DNA of 64,000 nucleotides from Candidatus Firestoneibacteriota bacterium (GCA_026388015.1 JAPLKO010000063.1:1-64000); one strand, 5' to 3'. Positions 1 to 8,816 are shown, counted from the first letter of the stretch. The notes: generated from the letters alone by a model not told the origin. A program made the numbers and translations.

Positions 1-390
1 CCTATGAACAGCTCTGTGAATAAGACCCTAAAAGATCTATGCCCCGCGAGTAACAAAGCCAAAGCCAATGATGATGCGCTAAACGACTATGTCTTTAAAT
101 TTCGGGGAAAACCGCTAAAAGATATTCGCACCGCTTTTGAGGAAGCACTCAGAAGAGCAGGTATAAAGGATTTTGTTTTTCACGATCTTAGGCATACATT
201 TGCATCACACTTAGTTCAGAATGGAGTCGACCTGGCGTCTGTTAAAGAGCTGCTACGCCATAAGACGATAGGGATGACTATGAGATATATTAATTTGAAT
301 CCAAAGCATAAAATGGAAGCGGTAGAGACCCTGTACAAGGAAAAAGATGCAAGAAATCTGCAAGATGGAGGGGGTCAGCAGAAGCAGTAA
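1..390 (+). CDS. Tyrosine recombinase / integrase, C-terminal part (5' end outside window)
   Basis: This is the catalytic C-terminus of a phage- or Xer-type tyrosine recombinase, which cuts and rejoins DNA through a phosphotyrosine intermediate. The frame is open to the window edge, so the N-terminal arm-binding and core-binding domains lie upstream. Counting from the first Met at position 4, the box HDLRH supplies H60 and R63, followed by H86 in LLRHK and the nucleophile candidate Y95 in MRYINL. The family usually has LGH where this protein has LRH. The gene ends 27 bases before a tRNA-Leu gene, the usual partner of integrases in mobile islands, so the enzyme may belong to an element extending to the left. 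It could also be a host-encoded recombinase; the sequence here cannot decide. Confidence 0.85.
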   Translation, partial: PMNSSVNKTLKDLCPASNKAKANDDALNDYVFKFRGKPLKDIRTAFEEALRRAGIKDFVFHDLRHTFASHLVQNGVDLASVKELLRHKTIGMTMRYINLNPKHKMEAVETLYKEKDARNLQDGGGQQKQ

Positions 391-417
391 AATAGAAAAC
401 CCTTATAAAACAATGAT

Positions 418-501
418 GCCGGGGTGGTGAAACTGGTAGACACAAGGGACTTAAAATCCCTCGGTCGCAAGGCCATGGCGGTTCGATTCCGCCCCCCGGC
501 A
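418..501 (+). tRNA. tRNA-Leu (anticodon UAA)
   Basis: The 7-bp acceptor stem GCCGGGG/CCCCGGC (418-424 with 494-500), the D arm with GGTAGAC, the anticodon stem AGGGA/TCCCT with loop CTTAAAA, a long class II variable arm and the TTCGATT T-loop are all present. The anticodon TAA is at 452-454 and reads UUA. Discriminator A is at 501. The 3' CCA is not encoded. An integrase gene ends just upstream and a tandem repeat begins four bases downstream. Confidence 0.95.
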
Positions 502-504
502 TAA

Positions 505-647
505 AATTGCCTGCAATTTTATAGAGCGGTAGCGTTCTATTTTCTATTATCTATTCTCCAAACCTTTTTCAATCAATTGCCTGCAATTTTATAGAGCGGT
601 AGCGTTCTATTTTCTATTATCTATTCTCCAAACCTTTTTCAATCAAT
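505..647. repeat. Tandem duplication of a 70-bp intergenic unit with two hairpins per unit
   Basis: Bases 505-577 and 575-647 are identical with a 70-bp period. Each unit contains two inverted repeats: TAAAATTGC-CT-GCAATTTTA in the first copy (502-521, a perfect 9-bp stem), then ATAGAGCG-GTAG-CGTTCTAT with one G-T pair. The unit starts directly after tRNA-Leu, so the first hairpin may act as the tRNA terminator or processing signal. No ORF or ribosome-binding site is associated with it. The exact identity of the two copies indicates a recent duplication or homogenisation. Confidence 0.9.
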
Positions 648-717
648 AGCTTGCTCTTTCTTTCTCCAAAACCCTGCTTATTCTTCAGTTTTTCAGCCCC
701 CTAAAACGTAAAATAGC

Positions 718-745
718 TTGAAATATTCAGCGGGTTTGTTATAAT
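718..745 (+). promoter_or_regulatory. Sigma70-type promoter of the first minor-pilin triad
   Basis: TTGAAA (718-723), a 16-bp spacer and TATAAT (740-745). The predicted start of transcription is near 752, leaving a leader of about 54 bases before the ribosome-binding site AAGGAG at 791-796. Confidence 0.65.
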
Positions 746-805
746 TAAGCTGTATAGTCGCGCAGCAGAGAGCATTTGAGGCCTTTTCTAAAGGAGCCGC
801 AAATA

Positions 806-2689
806 ATGAAATCAGCCGGAAGTAAAGGTGTAACTCTCGTAGAACTGCTGATCGGCGTTGTTATGCTCGGGATTTTTGCGGTAGGTATGGTCGCTGCCTA
901 TAATATGATAAGTAAGGGCGTCGGGGTCACCAAGAGTAAAACCATAGCAAATAATCTTTTGCAGGAAAAAATAGAAAAAATAAAGGACTACGATTACTAC
1001 CGCCTGCTGGTTACTCCTACCGCAGCGCTTGAGGACCCTTCGGATGCGTCTAACCCTTTTCCTGATGAGACAATCACTGTCTCCGGAATTACTTTTACGA
1101 GAAACACGATTGTTCGAAAACTAATGGAGACCGGAACCGGTTCTCTTTCCGTGCTTTCTCCGACAGACCCGGACGATGGCATAAAGAGGATTGAAGTTAC
1201 TTGTAGCTGGATAGAAAACAACGTGCCAAAATCCATCACCCTTTTTAATCTTTTTAATAATCCGTCCCGCACCCCGCAGGATGGGGCTATCAAGGGTAAT
1301 ATTAAAAATCCTTCGAACGTAAATGTACCCGGTATAAGTGTTTATGTGACTGACAATCCCAACCTTTTTTCTGTAACAGATACTTCAGGAAATTATCTTT
1401 TTAGAGCTCCCGGGGGTACGTATGTTGTCAGGGCGGATAAAAAAGGGTGTGTTTCCCAGATAACCGGGTCAATTACACTCGCCACCGGGACCACCATTAC
1501 TTCTAATTTTACTAATTATGCCGCAAAAACGGTGGGGACCGTTACTGGTTATGTTTATACGAGGAACCATCCGGTAATTTCGGAGGTGTGCACGGCCTAT
1601 TCTTCCACCGTGCCTGCCCAGTACTTTGAAATATACAATACCACTACAACTAATATTACTATAAATTCCGGGAATTTTATGATGCATTATTATGACAGCA
1701 GCGCTAAAAGGAATTTCACGCTTACCTGGGTTAGAAATATTATTAAAGCACAGGGGTTTTTTCTGGTGGGGAGCGCAAACACCGTTAACGGCGTATCTGC
1801 CGATGCCTACTGGACGGACGGAAATGTACTGCAAAGCGATAAAGGAGCAGTAGGTATTGCAGATATTTCAGATAACTGGTATGACCGGGTGGGTTGGTCA
1901 AAGACGGGGTATTCTGTTCCTTCGGGCGGGCCGGAAGGGAGTCCCATGGATTTAACTTCGGTCGGAGGTCTTACGGCGGGGAGAGTAATTGAAAGAAGGC
2001 AGTCCCCGAGCGGGAGTCCTGCGGGCAGTTCCCAAGGAAATGCTTATGACAGCGACAATAATAGTTTGGATTTTGTGACGAATACTACACCAAGTGTGCA
2101 AAACTACAATTCTGCAACGGAAGCTCCGGTTAGCGGCTCTATTGTTACGAATGCGTATGTGTTTTCAAATGATGATGTCTCTACTCCCGTACTTTCTACA
2201 AGTTCCGGGACCTATTCTCTGACAAATGTTGCTACAGGTACCTGGAAGTTGGCGGGCTCAGGGCAGGGTTATTACGGGGAATTAACTACCGTTACTATTG
2301 CCGCCTCCACAACTACCACGGCCACACTTATTCTTACCACGGTCGCAACGGACGCTTACATTACCGGAAGAATTACCACGGGGGCAACCACCCCGCTTGT
2401 TGGAATAACAATGTACGCTGCGAATACTTCAACTACGGATTCAAACGGCAATTATATCCTGGTGGTGCCGGCCGGCGCAAGCTATGTGACTGCAAACTAT
2501 CTTAATGCCAATGCGAATTACACTTCGGAAACTACCGCTACGCCTATTACTCTTTCTGCGGGAGAGGCAGTTTCTAATTTTGATTTTAATCTTACCGGCG
2601 GGGGCGCTATTTCCGGTGTTATTACAACTAACGGGACGGATCCTCTGCCCAATATACCGATCGTGGCAAAAGATTTTGCCAATAATTAA
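806..2689 (+). CDS. Type IV prepilin-like multidomain protein (PilV-like head, lamin-tail domain), ended by an in-frame TAA
   Basis: The N-terminus KG|VTLVELLIG is a prepilin-peptidase site with Glu5 followed by a hydrophobic helix; the QEKIEKIKDYDYY stretch after it is typical of PilV/GspI minor pilins. After about residue 165 come a carboxypeptidase-regulatory-like repeat (GAIKGNI to YVVRADKKG), a segment resembling a lamin-tail domain (VISEVCT, FEIYNTT, RVGWSKTG) and further beta-sandwich repeats of the form SGSI..TDSNGNY. I chose ATG 806 because AAGGAG lies 9 bases upstream and because it puts the methylation motif at the N-terminus; a longer frame from 776 lacks a site. Translation stops at TAA 2687, inside a repeat, while the same frame stays open to 3196. 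It is the first gene of a probable pilin operon and should be exported to the inner membrane or pilus tip. Substrate or adhesion target is unknown. Confidence 0.8.
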   Translation: MKSAGSKGVTLVELLIGVVMLGIFAVGMVAAYNMISKGVGVTKSKTIANNLLQEKIEKIKDYDYYRLLVTPTAALEDPSDASNPFPDETITVSGITFTRNTIVRKLMETGTGSLSVLSPTDPDDGIKRIEVTCSWIENNVPKSITLFNLFNNPSRTPQDGAIKGNIKNPSNVNVPGISVYVTDNPNLFSVTDTSGNYLFRAPGGTYVVRADKKGCVSQITGSITLATGTTITSNFTNYAAKTVGTVTGYVYTRNHPVISEVCTAYSSTVPAQYFEIYNTTTTNITINSGNFMMHYYDSSAKRNFTLTWVRNIIKAQGFFLVGSANTVNGVSADAYWTDGNVLQSDKGAVGIADISDNWYDRVGWSKTGYSVPSGGPEGSPMDLTSVGGLTAGRVIERRQSPSGSPAGSSQGNAYDSDNNSLDFVTNTTPSVQNYNSATEAPVSGSIVTNAYVFSNDDVSTPVLSTSSGTYSLTNVATGTWKLAGSGQGYYGELTTVTIAASTTTTATLILTTVATDAYITGRITTGATTPLVGITMYAANTSTTDSNGNYILVVPAGASYVTANYLNANANYTSETTATPITLSAGEAVSNFDFNLTGGGAISGVITTNGTDPLPNIPIVAKDFANN

Positions 2690-3196
2690 AGGGGCACGGG
2701 GCTTTCGGATACTACAGGGGCCTATACAATAGCTAATCTTGCCACCTCCGGAAACCCGTACTCTGTTTTTCCGGCGCTTGATGAAAAAGAAGTAGGCACT
2801 CCCACGGAGATAAGCGCCAATGTCATCGCAGGAGCAACCTTGGGCAGCTATAATTTTCAGGTTACCACGGGTCTTGCCAATATTTCAGGGACCGTAAAAG
2901 TCAATGCAACAAACAAGATAATTACTACGGGAGTTTTGATCATTGCCACTACCGCAAGTATTTCAACGACTTTACCTCCCTCAATTGATGCTACCGTGAG
3001 ATCCGGCTCCACCGTATATTATTCTACGGCAACCGATTCTAACGGGCAGTATTCGATTCTCGTAAGAGGGCACGCTGCCGGTACGGTCTATAATGTTTAC
3101 GGTTGGTACACAAATATTGCGGGTACAACTTCGAAGAGCACGGGAAGTACCACGGTCACAAGCGGAACCTCAAAAACAGTAAATATTAATTTTTAA
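2690..3196 (+). pseudogene. In-frame 3' continuation of the upstream multidomain pilin, separated by one stop codon
   Basis: The reading frame immediately after the TAA at 2687-2689 is the frame of the upstream pilin and runs without interruption to a TAA at 3194. Its first residues, RGTGLSDTTGAYTIANL, complete the carboxypeptidase-regulatory-like repeat cut by the stop (PLPNIPIVAKDFANN before the stop). A further repeat, SATDSNGQYSILVRG in pattern, follows. Read through, the protein would have 797 codons including the stop position. An internal Met at 2840 exists but has no convincing ribosome-binding site. A point mutation, an assembly error or stop-codon readthrough are all possible; a simple nonsense mutation is the default reading. 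Confidence 0.7.
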
Positions 3197-3206
3197 CGGA
3201 GTCAGG

Positions 3207-3707
3207 ATGCTGCGGATAGCAAGAAAAAAAAAGGGCTACACTCTGGTTGAAGTAATGCTGGTCCTGGCCGTTATGGGTATAGTTCTTGCCGGAACAATGG
3301 GCCTGCTCATCAATTTTACAAGATTCTGGAGAGTAAATCAGGCAAAACTTGATATTCAGCGGGATGCCCGGCGTACTTTAAGTCTTATGAATAAAAAACT
3401 CAGGCAGGCAGTTCAAAGTTCTATTGTTATTGATCAGGTCACGGGAATGCCTCCCTGGTCCAGGGTAACTTTTACCGGGTTGGACAGCGTTTCTATAAGT
3501 TATTATCAGAACGGGGATAGACTGTATCAGGAAACAAACGGGCAGATCTTGATGCTGGGTGAAAATTTAAAAACCTTAAGATTTTCTTACCCGAGTTCTG
3601 ATGACGGAGCTCTGCTGGGTGTAAGCGTTTGTTTTGAAAAGGCGACTTATGAAGGCGGGAGTAAATCACTCCAATTGTCTATAGAAAAAGTGAGGGTAAT
3701 GAATTGA
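3207..3707 (+). CDS. Minor pilin, PilW/GspJ-like
   Basis: A 166-residue pseudopilin-type protein. The leader RKKKG|YTLVEVMLVL has the prepilin-peptidase Gly and Glu5, then a single N-terminal helix. The segment RDARRTLSLMNKKLRQAV is typical of GspJ/PilW proteins, where it continues the N-terminal helix. It likely sits in the tip complex that primes pilus or pseudopilus assembly. It lies 10 bases after the multidomain pilin frame and its stop overlaps the next start by four bases, which implies translational coupling. GspJ (type II secretion) and PilW (type IV pili) cannot be separated from sequence alone. Confidence 0.75.
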   Translation: MLRIARKKKGYTLVEVMLVLAVMGIVLAGTMGLLINFTRFWRVNQAKLDIQRDARRTLSLMNKKLRQAVQSSIVIDQVTGMPPWSRVTFTGLDSVSISYYQNGDRLYQETNGQILMLGENLKTLRFSYPSSDDGALLGVSVCFEKATYEGGSKSLQLSIEKVRVMN

Positions 3708-4933
3708 AAAAGACAAACAAAGGAAATATTCTCGTAACGGTACTCCTGATAATAGCGGCATTCGGGTTAATGATACCGGCTATTGTTATGTTTGTCAAAA
3801 ATGAAGCCAACTGGTCCGTTAAAGAAAGAAAACAAACGGAGGCCTTTCACCTGGCTGAGTCCGCCAATGACCGGGGCGACTGGAAGCTTTCCGAAACTCC
3901 CGCCAACTGGGCGACGATAACTTCAGGTAGTTCGATAGTAGGGTATGCCAATGATGTGGTTTATTCGGATGTAACCGGCGGCTCCTACAAGATAAACATT
4001 TACAGAATATCTTCAACCTCCGTAGGAATAATTGCTACCGCAAAGGATGCTGCGGGCAAAGAATTTAGGGCTATAAGATCTATTTACGGTAAATCTTCTA
4101 TTGTTGCGCCTATACAGGTACCTTCGTATAGCGCCGGCGGTAACTTTATGGTGTGGTGGGGGCCGATATATTCCGTCGGTGATATTTCGGTGAGCGGGGC
4201 CAGCAACCGGCTGTATCCCAGAAAAATGGCGCGAGGCAGAGTCAGTCCCCGGGCAACTGCGCCGGGTGTCCCCAATCCCACTAATATTGACTCCAATGCC
4301 AACCCTGAATGGTGGAGTTATAACAGTTATCCCGTACCGGACGCACCCACTCCGGACCTTGCCTGGTATGAGGCACAATCACATATCTCCCCGAATGAAT
4401 ATTACTCCACTTTTAAAAGTTTTTCAGGGGTTGATACTACTTCGAAAATACGGTGGTGCGCAGCCGGCGGAGAAATTGCAAGTGTCGGCACTTTTTTAAG
4501 GGGCTATATTTTTTCCATGGGGGATTTTTCCATAACAAAGAAAGGCGGCTATGCCTATACCGTAACCCCACCTGCGGATGCCTGGAAAGAATACACGCGG
4601 GCAACTCCGGGAGAAGGTCATGCTGATACAGCTGACGATGATGAATACCCGGGTGACGGCGGCTACCATACGGTAAAACCCTATACTTTTGGGGAAACGG
4701 ACGGAGGGGCACCAAATAAACTTCCTGCTTTCAGAGGTTTTCTTTATGTTACCGGGACTTTTAGCGGCGGCGCCAATGCTCTTATCCACGGGGCAATAGT
4801 TGTTACGGGCGGCGGCGGTTTTGGCGGGGGCGGGGCGGACTTGTTTTATGATGACACCTTAAATATTCAATTCAGCAACAGTGCTACCGGCGCGAGAACT
4901 TCCTGGGAAGAAATAACACCCACACCTTTTTAA
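3704..4933 (+). CDS. PilX/GspK-like minor pilin, large
   Basis: The start is a TTG (TTGA overlap with the preceding stop) with GAGGG upstream. The N-terminus NKG|NILVTVLLII keeps the prepilin-peptidase Gly but lacks Glu5, as is usual for GspK/PilX tip subunits. The helix continues as KERKQTEAFHLAESANDRG, close to the PilX pattern in which AxxLAExG marks the helix end. The remaining 330 residues are Gly-, Ser- and Thr-rich beta structure with long Gly runs near the end and finish with SWEEI, a motif echoed in the second triad's PilX-like protein (SWMEI). It closes the first pilin triad. The function of the large globular part is unknown. Confidence 0.7.
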   Translation: MKKTNKGNILVTVLLIIAAFGLMIPAIVMFVKNEANWSVKERKQTEAFHLAESANDRGDWKLSETPANWATITSGSSIVGYANDVVYSDVTGGSYKINIYRISSTSVGIIATAKDAAGKEFRAIRSIYGKSSIVAPIQVPSYSAGGNFMVWWGPIYSVGDISVSGASNRLYPRKMARGRVSPRATAPGVPNPTNIDSNANPEWWSYNSYPVPDAPTPDLAWYEAQSHISPNEYYSTFKSFSGVDTTSKIRWCAAGGEIASVGTFLRGYIFSMGDFSITKKGGYAYTVTPPADAWKEYTRATPGEGHADTADDDEYPGDGGYHTVKPYTFGETDGGAPNKLPAFRGFLYVTGTFSGGANALIHGAIVVTGGGGFGGGGADLFYDDTLNIQFSNSATGARTSWEEITPTPF

Positions 4934-5094
4934 TTCACAGCTGTACTTAAATGCAGCATAAAAGAGAGTGTAATAAAATTAACGGTTTTGCGGCAAGAAG
5001 AAACGGCTCCACCTTGTTTTCTATGTTTTATAAGCCGAAATACCGCCTTTTTTGGAGAATTGCTAAAGAAAAAGATAAAAACGTAATGGACACT

Positions 5095-5123
5095 TTGAAT
5101 AGCTTTAAAAAATATGATATAAT
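5095..5123 (+). promoter_or_regulatory. Sigma70-type promoter of the second minor-pilin triad
   Basis: TTGAAT (5095-5100), exactly 17 bases, TATAAT (5118-5123). It lies in the 237-base gap between the two triads, where I see no convincing gene, and shows that the second triad can be transcribed alone. Confidence 0.7.
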
Positions 5124-5170
5124 TGAATTGGAAGAACAGTTGTTTTGGAGGCGTTATCAAATACTTGAAA

Positions 5171-6556
5171 ATGAAAAATAAAGGTTTTACCCTGATAGAA
5201 ATCCTTATAACTATTTTTCTTATTTCAGTTATTTTGATGGCAACGGTTAAGGCATTTTTCTATTATTTTAAAATTAATATCTTAGCCAACGAAAGAGCGA
5301 TAAAAACATCCATTGCAACACAGCGCCTGGAAGAGTGGAAATCCGTGAAGGGAGAAAACTTTATCCCCGGGGTCATGTTTCCTATATATAGACCGACTGT
5401 AAATACTTCCACGGGAATAATTAGTTTTTCAAGAACGCTGGTGTCTATCCCGGCGATAACACAACTGCAGGTGGACTGTACTACAAATACGGCTTTGATA
5501 CAAAATACCGGTTATGGCTATATCTTGACCAACGGAACATTTTCCAATCCGGGCTATGGCAGTACTACAAGTTGCTGGGTCAACCCCACGCCTCCAAGGA
5601 CGGTGGGCGATGCAACTCCGGGTAAACTTGTTTTCACTATCGACTGTCCCGCAGGTTCTACAGGGGTTCTTGAAATGCAGATGATAGATTATGCTTCCAT
5701 GAACAGAACCGAGAGAGTTGTGATAAATAATCTGGTAAAAGGCACATATACCGATACGCAAATGGCTCCCGCTCTGGGTATTTCTGCAAGTTATCCCCTT
5801 ACCGCTGTGGATACTTTCTCCGGGCATTTAACGGTTGAAGTTGAGCAAACGGGCGTAGTAAATAATTCGCTTTCCGTGGTGGATGATATGGTCTCCTCCT
5901 CCGGTTCCTGGACCAGAAGCCCCTCTAGTATTTCAAGAAGTAATATCACAACGCCTTTCACACCTCTTCCTTATACGGAGACGGATTCGAAAGCAATGAC
6001 CGTTTACGGTCCCGGCTCCTCTGGTCAGTCACTAAGAAGAACACTAAATACTACTGCCGGAAGAGTGGGTGATACCTTAGCTCTTTGGGCGCGTTTGGAT
6101 AACAATATGAAATTGTGGTTTACAACTTCTGCAGGCTCTTCAAATACCGTTACAAGCGCAGTAACAGGCTGGCAAAAGCTTTCCAGGGTCACGACCTCAA
6201 GCTCCGAACATAATTCTTCCACGCCCGTAACTATCAGATTTGAGGGCCTTACCACGCCAAATACTTCCGATGATTTCATCGTAAATCAGTTCCAAATTGA
6301 AAAGGCCAGCCCGCCGAATCCCAATGCCGTACTTTCAGGTTTTACACTAAAAACCTTGATTGGCTTTACGGATCCAGATTCGACCGCAGGTTCGCCCGTA
6401 ACTACGGCGACCTTTAATAAGTATATTGTAACAAGCAGTATAATGCCGACGGATAGTGTGGCGGGAGCGGCGCTTGGTTACATTGTCACGGTAAGCGTTT
6501 CAAAGGAAAATGATCTCTTCGAACCTATCATTTTAACAAACACTATCAACAGATAA
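5171..6556 (+). CDS. Type IV prepilin-like protein (PilV/GspI-like) with large C-terminal extension
   Basis: KNKG|FTLIEILIT gives a canonical prepilin-peptidase site with Glu5. The helix is followed by TQRLEEWKSVKG, the QxLEE pattern of PilV/GspI. The roughly 400-residue remainder is Thr/Ser-rich with no cysteine cluster and includes a jelly-roll-like central stretch (SLRRTLNTTAGRVGD, LALWARLDN), which resembles carbohydrate-binding-like beta sandwiches; that resemblance is weak. GGAGG at 5147-5151 is 19 bases from this ATG and 13 from a TTG at 5165, so TTG 5165 (two residues longer) is an alternative start. It heads the second triad and is the positional counterpart of the lamin-tail pilin. 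Confidence 0.75.
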   Translation: MKNKGFTLIEILITIFLISVILMATVKAFFYYFKINILANERAIKTSIATQRLEEWKSVKGENFIPGVMFPIYRPTVNTSTGIISFSRTLVSIPAITQLQVDCTTNTALIQNTGYGYILTNGTFSNPGYGSTTSCWVNPTPPRTVGDATPGKLVFTIDCPAGSTGVLEMQMIDYASMNRTERVVINNLVKGTYTDTQMAPALGISASYPLTAVDTFSGHLTVEVEQTGVVNNSLSVVDDMVSSSGSWTRSPSSISRSNITTPFTPLPYTETDSKAMTVYGPGSSGQSLRRTLNTTAGRVGDTLALWARLDNNMKLWFTTSAGSSNTVTSAVTGWQKLSRVTTSSSEHNSSTPVTIRFEGLTTPNTSDDFIVNQFQIEKASPPNPNAVLSGFTLKTLIGFTDPDSTAGSPVTTATFNKYIVTSSIMPTDSVAGAALGYIVTVSVSKENDLFEPIILTNTINR

Positions 6557-6567
6557 AAGGTAAAATT

Positions 6568-7203
6568 ATGAAAATAAAAAAAACAAAGGGCTTTACCCTG
6601 GTGGAAATAATGATAGCGGTGGCCGTACTGGGCATTCTGGGTTCTCTGCTTTCTCAATTTTACCTGCAAATTTATAAATCCTACACTAAAACAGATGCAA
6701 AGAGCAGGGTAACACAAGTTGCTATAGGCACGCTTTCAAGTTTGCAGAAACAATTAAGGGAAATATCGCAGGCACCCACCTGCCTGACAAATACCAACCT
6801 GCATCCTACGGCAGGCAGCCCACTAAGTTTTTACATACCGAGTTTGACCGATCCCACGAACAGGACCTCGGATGACAAGATAGATTATTATATCGGCAGT
6901 TATAACGGGCGGAATACGCTTTTACAGCGCCTGGTAAGAGGAAGCACTACTTACACGGCCATTCCCGCAATTTTTGATTTTGATTCTTACAGAATTACCC
7001 CTACTAATATACCGAAAGGCGGAGGTGTTGCAGCTTTTTTAAGTGACCCAACTTTTCTTTTTGATGATGCGGCCTTTTTCTATGACAGCGAGTATGATAT
7101 GATCTGTGTCGGGATCACGGTCTCTATTGCAGACAAAGGCAAATCAGGGAAAAGAGAAATATTAACGCTTTCCTCAGCAATAGCTTTCAGAAATACTTTT
7201 TAA
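6568..7203 (+). CDS. Minor pilin, PilW/GspJ-like (second triad)
   Basis: The leader KTKG|FTLVEIMIAVAVLGI is a clean class III signal with Glu5. As in the first triad, a charged helical segment follows (VAIGTLSSLQKQLREIS), then about 150 residues of globular sequence. It starts 11 bases after the preceding stop. By order and length it is the paralogue of the gene at 3207. It probably forms part of the tip complex with its two neighbours. Confidence 0.75.
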   Translation: MKIKKTKGFTLVEIMIAVAVLGILGSLLSQFYLQIYKSYTKTDAKSRVTQVAIGTLSSLQKQLREISQAPTCLTNTNLHPTAGSPLSFYIPSLTDPTNRTSDDKIDYYIGSYNGRNTLLQRLVRGSTTYTAIPAIFDFDSYRITPTNIPKGGGVAAFLSDPTFLFDDAAFFYDSEYDMICVGITVSIADKGKSGKREILTLSSAIAFRNTF

Positions 7204-7216
7204 ATCCGGGGGCTTA

Positions 7217-8794
7217 GTGAAATTCAAAAAAAATAAAGGTCAATCTACTTTTATGCTAATAGGAATTATCTTTGTTGTCTCGGTTTTAATGCTGGCGACA
7301 TATTTCACCGTAAGTCAGGTGAATATTAATTCTTCCGGCAGTCACAAAGCAAGAGGTATAGCTATTCAGGCGGCGGACGCGGGTATCAACCAGTTTATCA
7401 GCGACATTACAAACAGAAAAGTTGAAATAATCGGTGCTACTCTTCCGTTAACCAGAAATTATCCCGTGACACTTTCCGGAACTACTTTAACAGTGCCGGT
7501 TTCAATAGATTATCTCCGGGTCTCGGGTACGCCGACCAAAGACCTTGAAGGAAATAATAAATATATTCTTGATGCCGTAGCCACTCCTATTATTGCCTAT
7601 GGAGCCAAAGGACAGGTGCCTATTACCAGGCATGTTCAGGCAAATGTCTCAATAATAAATCTTGCCCGCTATAACGCTTTTACCATAGGCCATGATATCT
7701 GGGCCTCTTCGGGTTCTACCTTTGATGGTCCCTATCATACTAATTCATATATGGAAATCGGTGGTACTATGTATTGGAACTCTTCAACACTCTCAGGGGG
7801 AACAGCAAACCCATTTTATTCCGATACTTATGTGACTATGGCGGCGGGGACTGTTGAGCAGGCCGGCAGTTGGTCAGCACCGACCTTTTATACCATGGCG
7901 GGCAAGAGGGGCCGGCTATCGTCAAGCGGTAGTTTTGATATCTGCACTTCTACCGGATCTCCCAACGGTACCTGGCTTGATAAGGCGCACGGAGGAATGA
8001 CCGTAAATATAAGACCTATTCCGTACTCAACATATTATAATTATTCCCAGGTGATCCTGCAGCTGAGCAGTCTGCCGTCATTTAAATTAAACGGCGCTGA
8101 TGTGTCGGGAAGCAATCTTACTGTTGATGTCGGCGTTACCGGGATGGCGGATAGGGTTAAGATAAACATAAACGCTTTTGGTACCGGGAGCGGGGATGAT
8201 GTTTTTAAGGGTTCCACTAATTATCAAGCGGCTTTGAGCAGTACCTATGGAGCAATAATATATTGTACGGATGATGTGGCGGTCTACGGAAGGCTGCCTG
8301 CGGTTACGGGTGCTTTGAATACAAATAAAAAAGTTATGATAGTTTCGCAAAAAAGTATAGAAATAATAGGAGATATTCTTTATTCCGGAGATATTTATAG
8401 CGCAGGCCGCGAGACCTATGATCCTGCGGGCCCAGTGCCTGTTCCTGCAACCAGTAACCCGACAGATGATGCAATTGCTTTGATCTGCACAGATAATATT
8501 TATGTAAACCCCTGGAGAAAAGCGGATACGGCTTTTTTTAAAAATAGCGACGACATGAAGATTTCCGGTTTTCTCTACGGCTATTCCGGCTCTTTGACGG
8601 GCGGCGGGAGATCTTATGATTCCGGCGGAAGTTCCAGCATTTCACAATTTACAACTTTTGGCGGGCAGACCTTTAATAACGGCGGGGTAGTTCCCGGCTC
8701 TTTTAATGTGGGGTATGACCCGGAGCTTTGTAATAATATCTCTAAACTGGTTCCTGTCGGGGTCGGGGTTATATCCTGGATGGAAATCAGGTAG
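7217..8794 (+). CDS. PilX/GspK-like minor pilin, large (second triad)
   Basis: A GTG start preceded by a G-rich stretch. KKNKG|QSTFMLIGIIF keeps the Gly at -1 and lacks Glu5, and the helix ends with ARGIAIQAADAGINQF, similar to the PilX helix-end pattern. The globular part contains repeated short beta motifs, an SGD/YSGDIYSAG segment and a Gly/Ser-rich stretch, then ends in SWMEIR. DUF4900-like organisation is possible but not proven. It is the last gene of the second triad and runs toward the convergent dCTP deaminase-like gene with only 22 bases between them; no strong terminator is visible in that gap. Confidence 0.7.
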   Translation: MKFKKNKGQSTFMLIGIIFVVSVLMLATYFTVSQVNINSSGSHKARGIAIQAADAGINQFISDITNRKVEIIGATLPLTRNYPVTLSGTTLTVPVSIDYLRVSGTPTKDLEGNNKYILDAVATPIIAYGAKGQVPITRHVQANVSIINLARYNAFTIGHDIWASSGSTFDGPYHTNSYMEIGGTMYWNSSTLSGGTANPFYSDTYVTMAAGTVEQAGSWSAPTFYTMAGKRGRLSSSGSFDICTSTGSPNGTWLDKAHGGMTVNIRPIPYSTYYNYSQVILQLSSLPSFKLNGADVSGSNLTVDVGVTGMADRVKININAFGTGSGDDVFKGSTNYQAALSSTYGAIIYCTDDVAVYGRLPAVTGALNTNKKVMIVSQKSIEIIGDILYSGDIYSAGRETYDPAGPVPVPATSNPTDDAIALICTDNIYVNPWRKADTAFFKNSDDMKISGFLYGYSGSLTGGGRSYDSGGSSSISQFTTFGGQTFNNGGVVPGSFNVGYDPELCNNISKLVPVGVGVISWMEIR

Positions 8795-8816
8795 GAAAAT
8801 CTATTAAAATAAATTG

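Noticed and set aside
505-647. CRISPR array
   Set aside because: Only two units, no spacers between them (the repeat is contiguous), and no cas genes.
4951-5181. A 76-residue plus-strand frame between the two pilin triads
   Set aside because: No ribosome-binding site, no recognisable family, and it contains the promoter of the second triad and overlaps the next gene's start.
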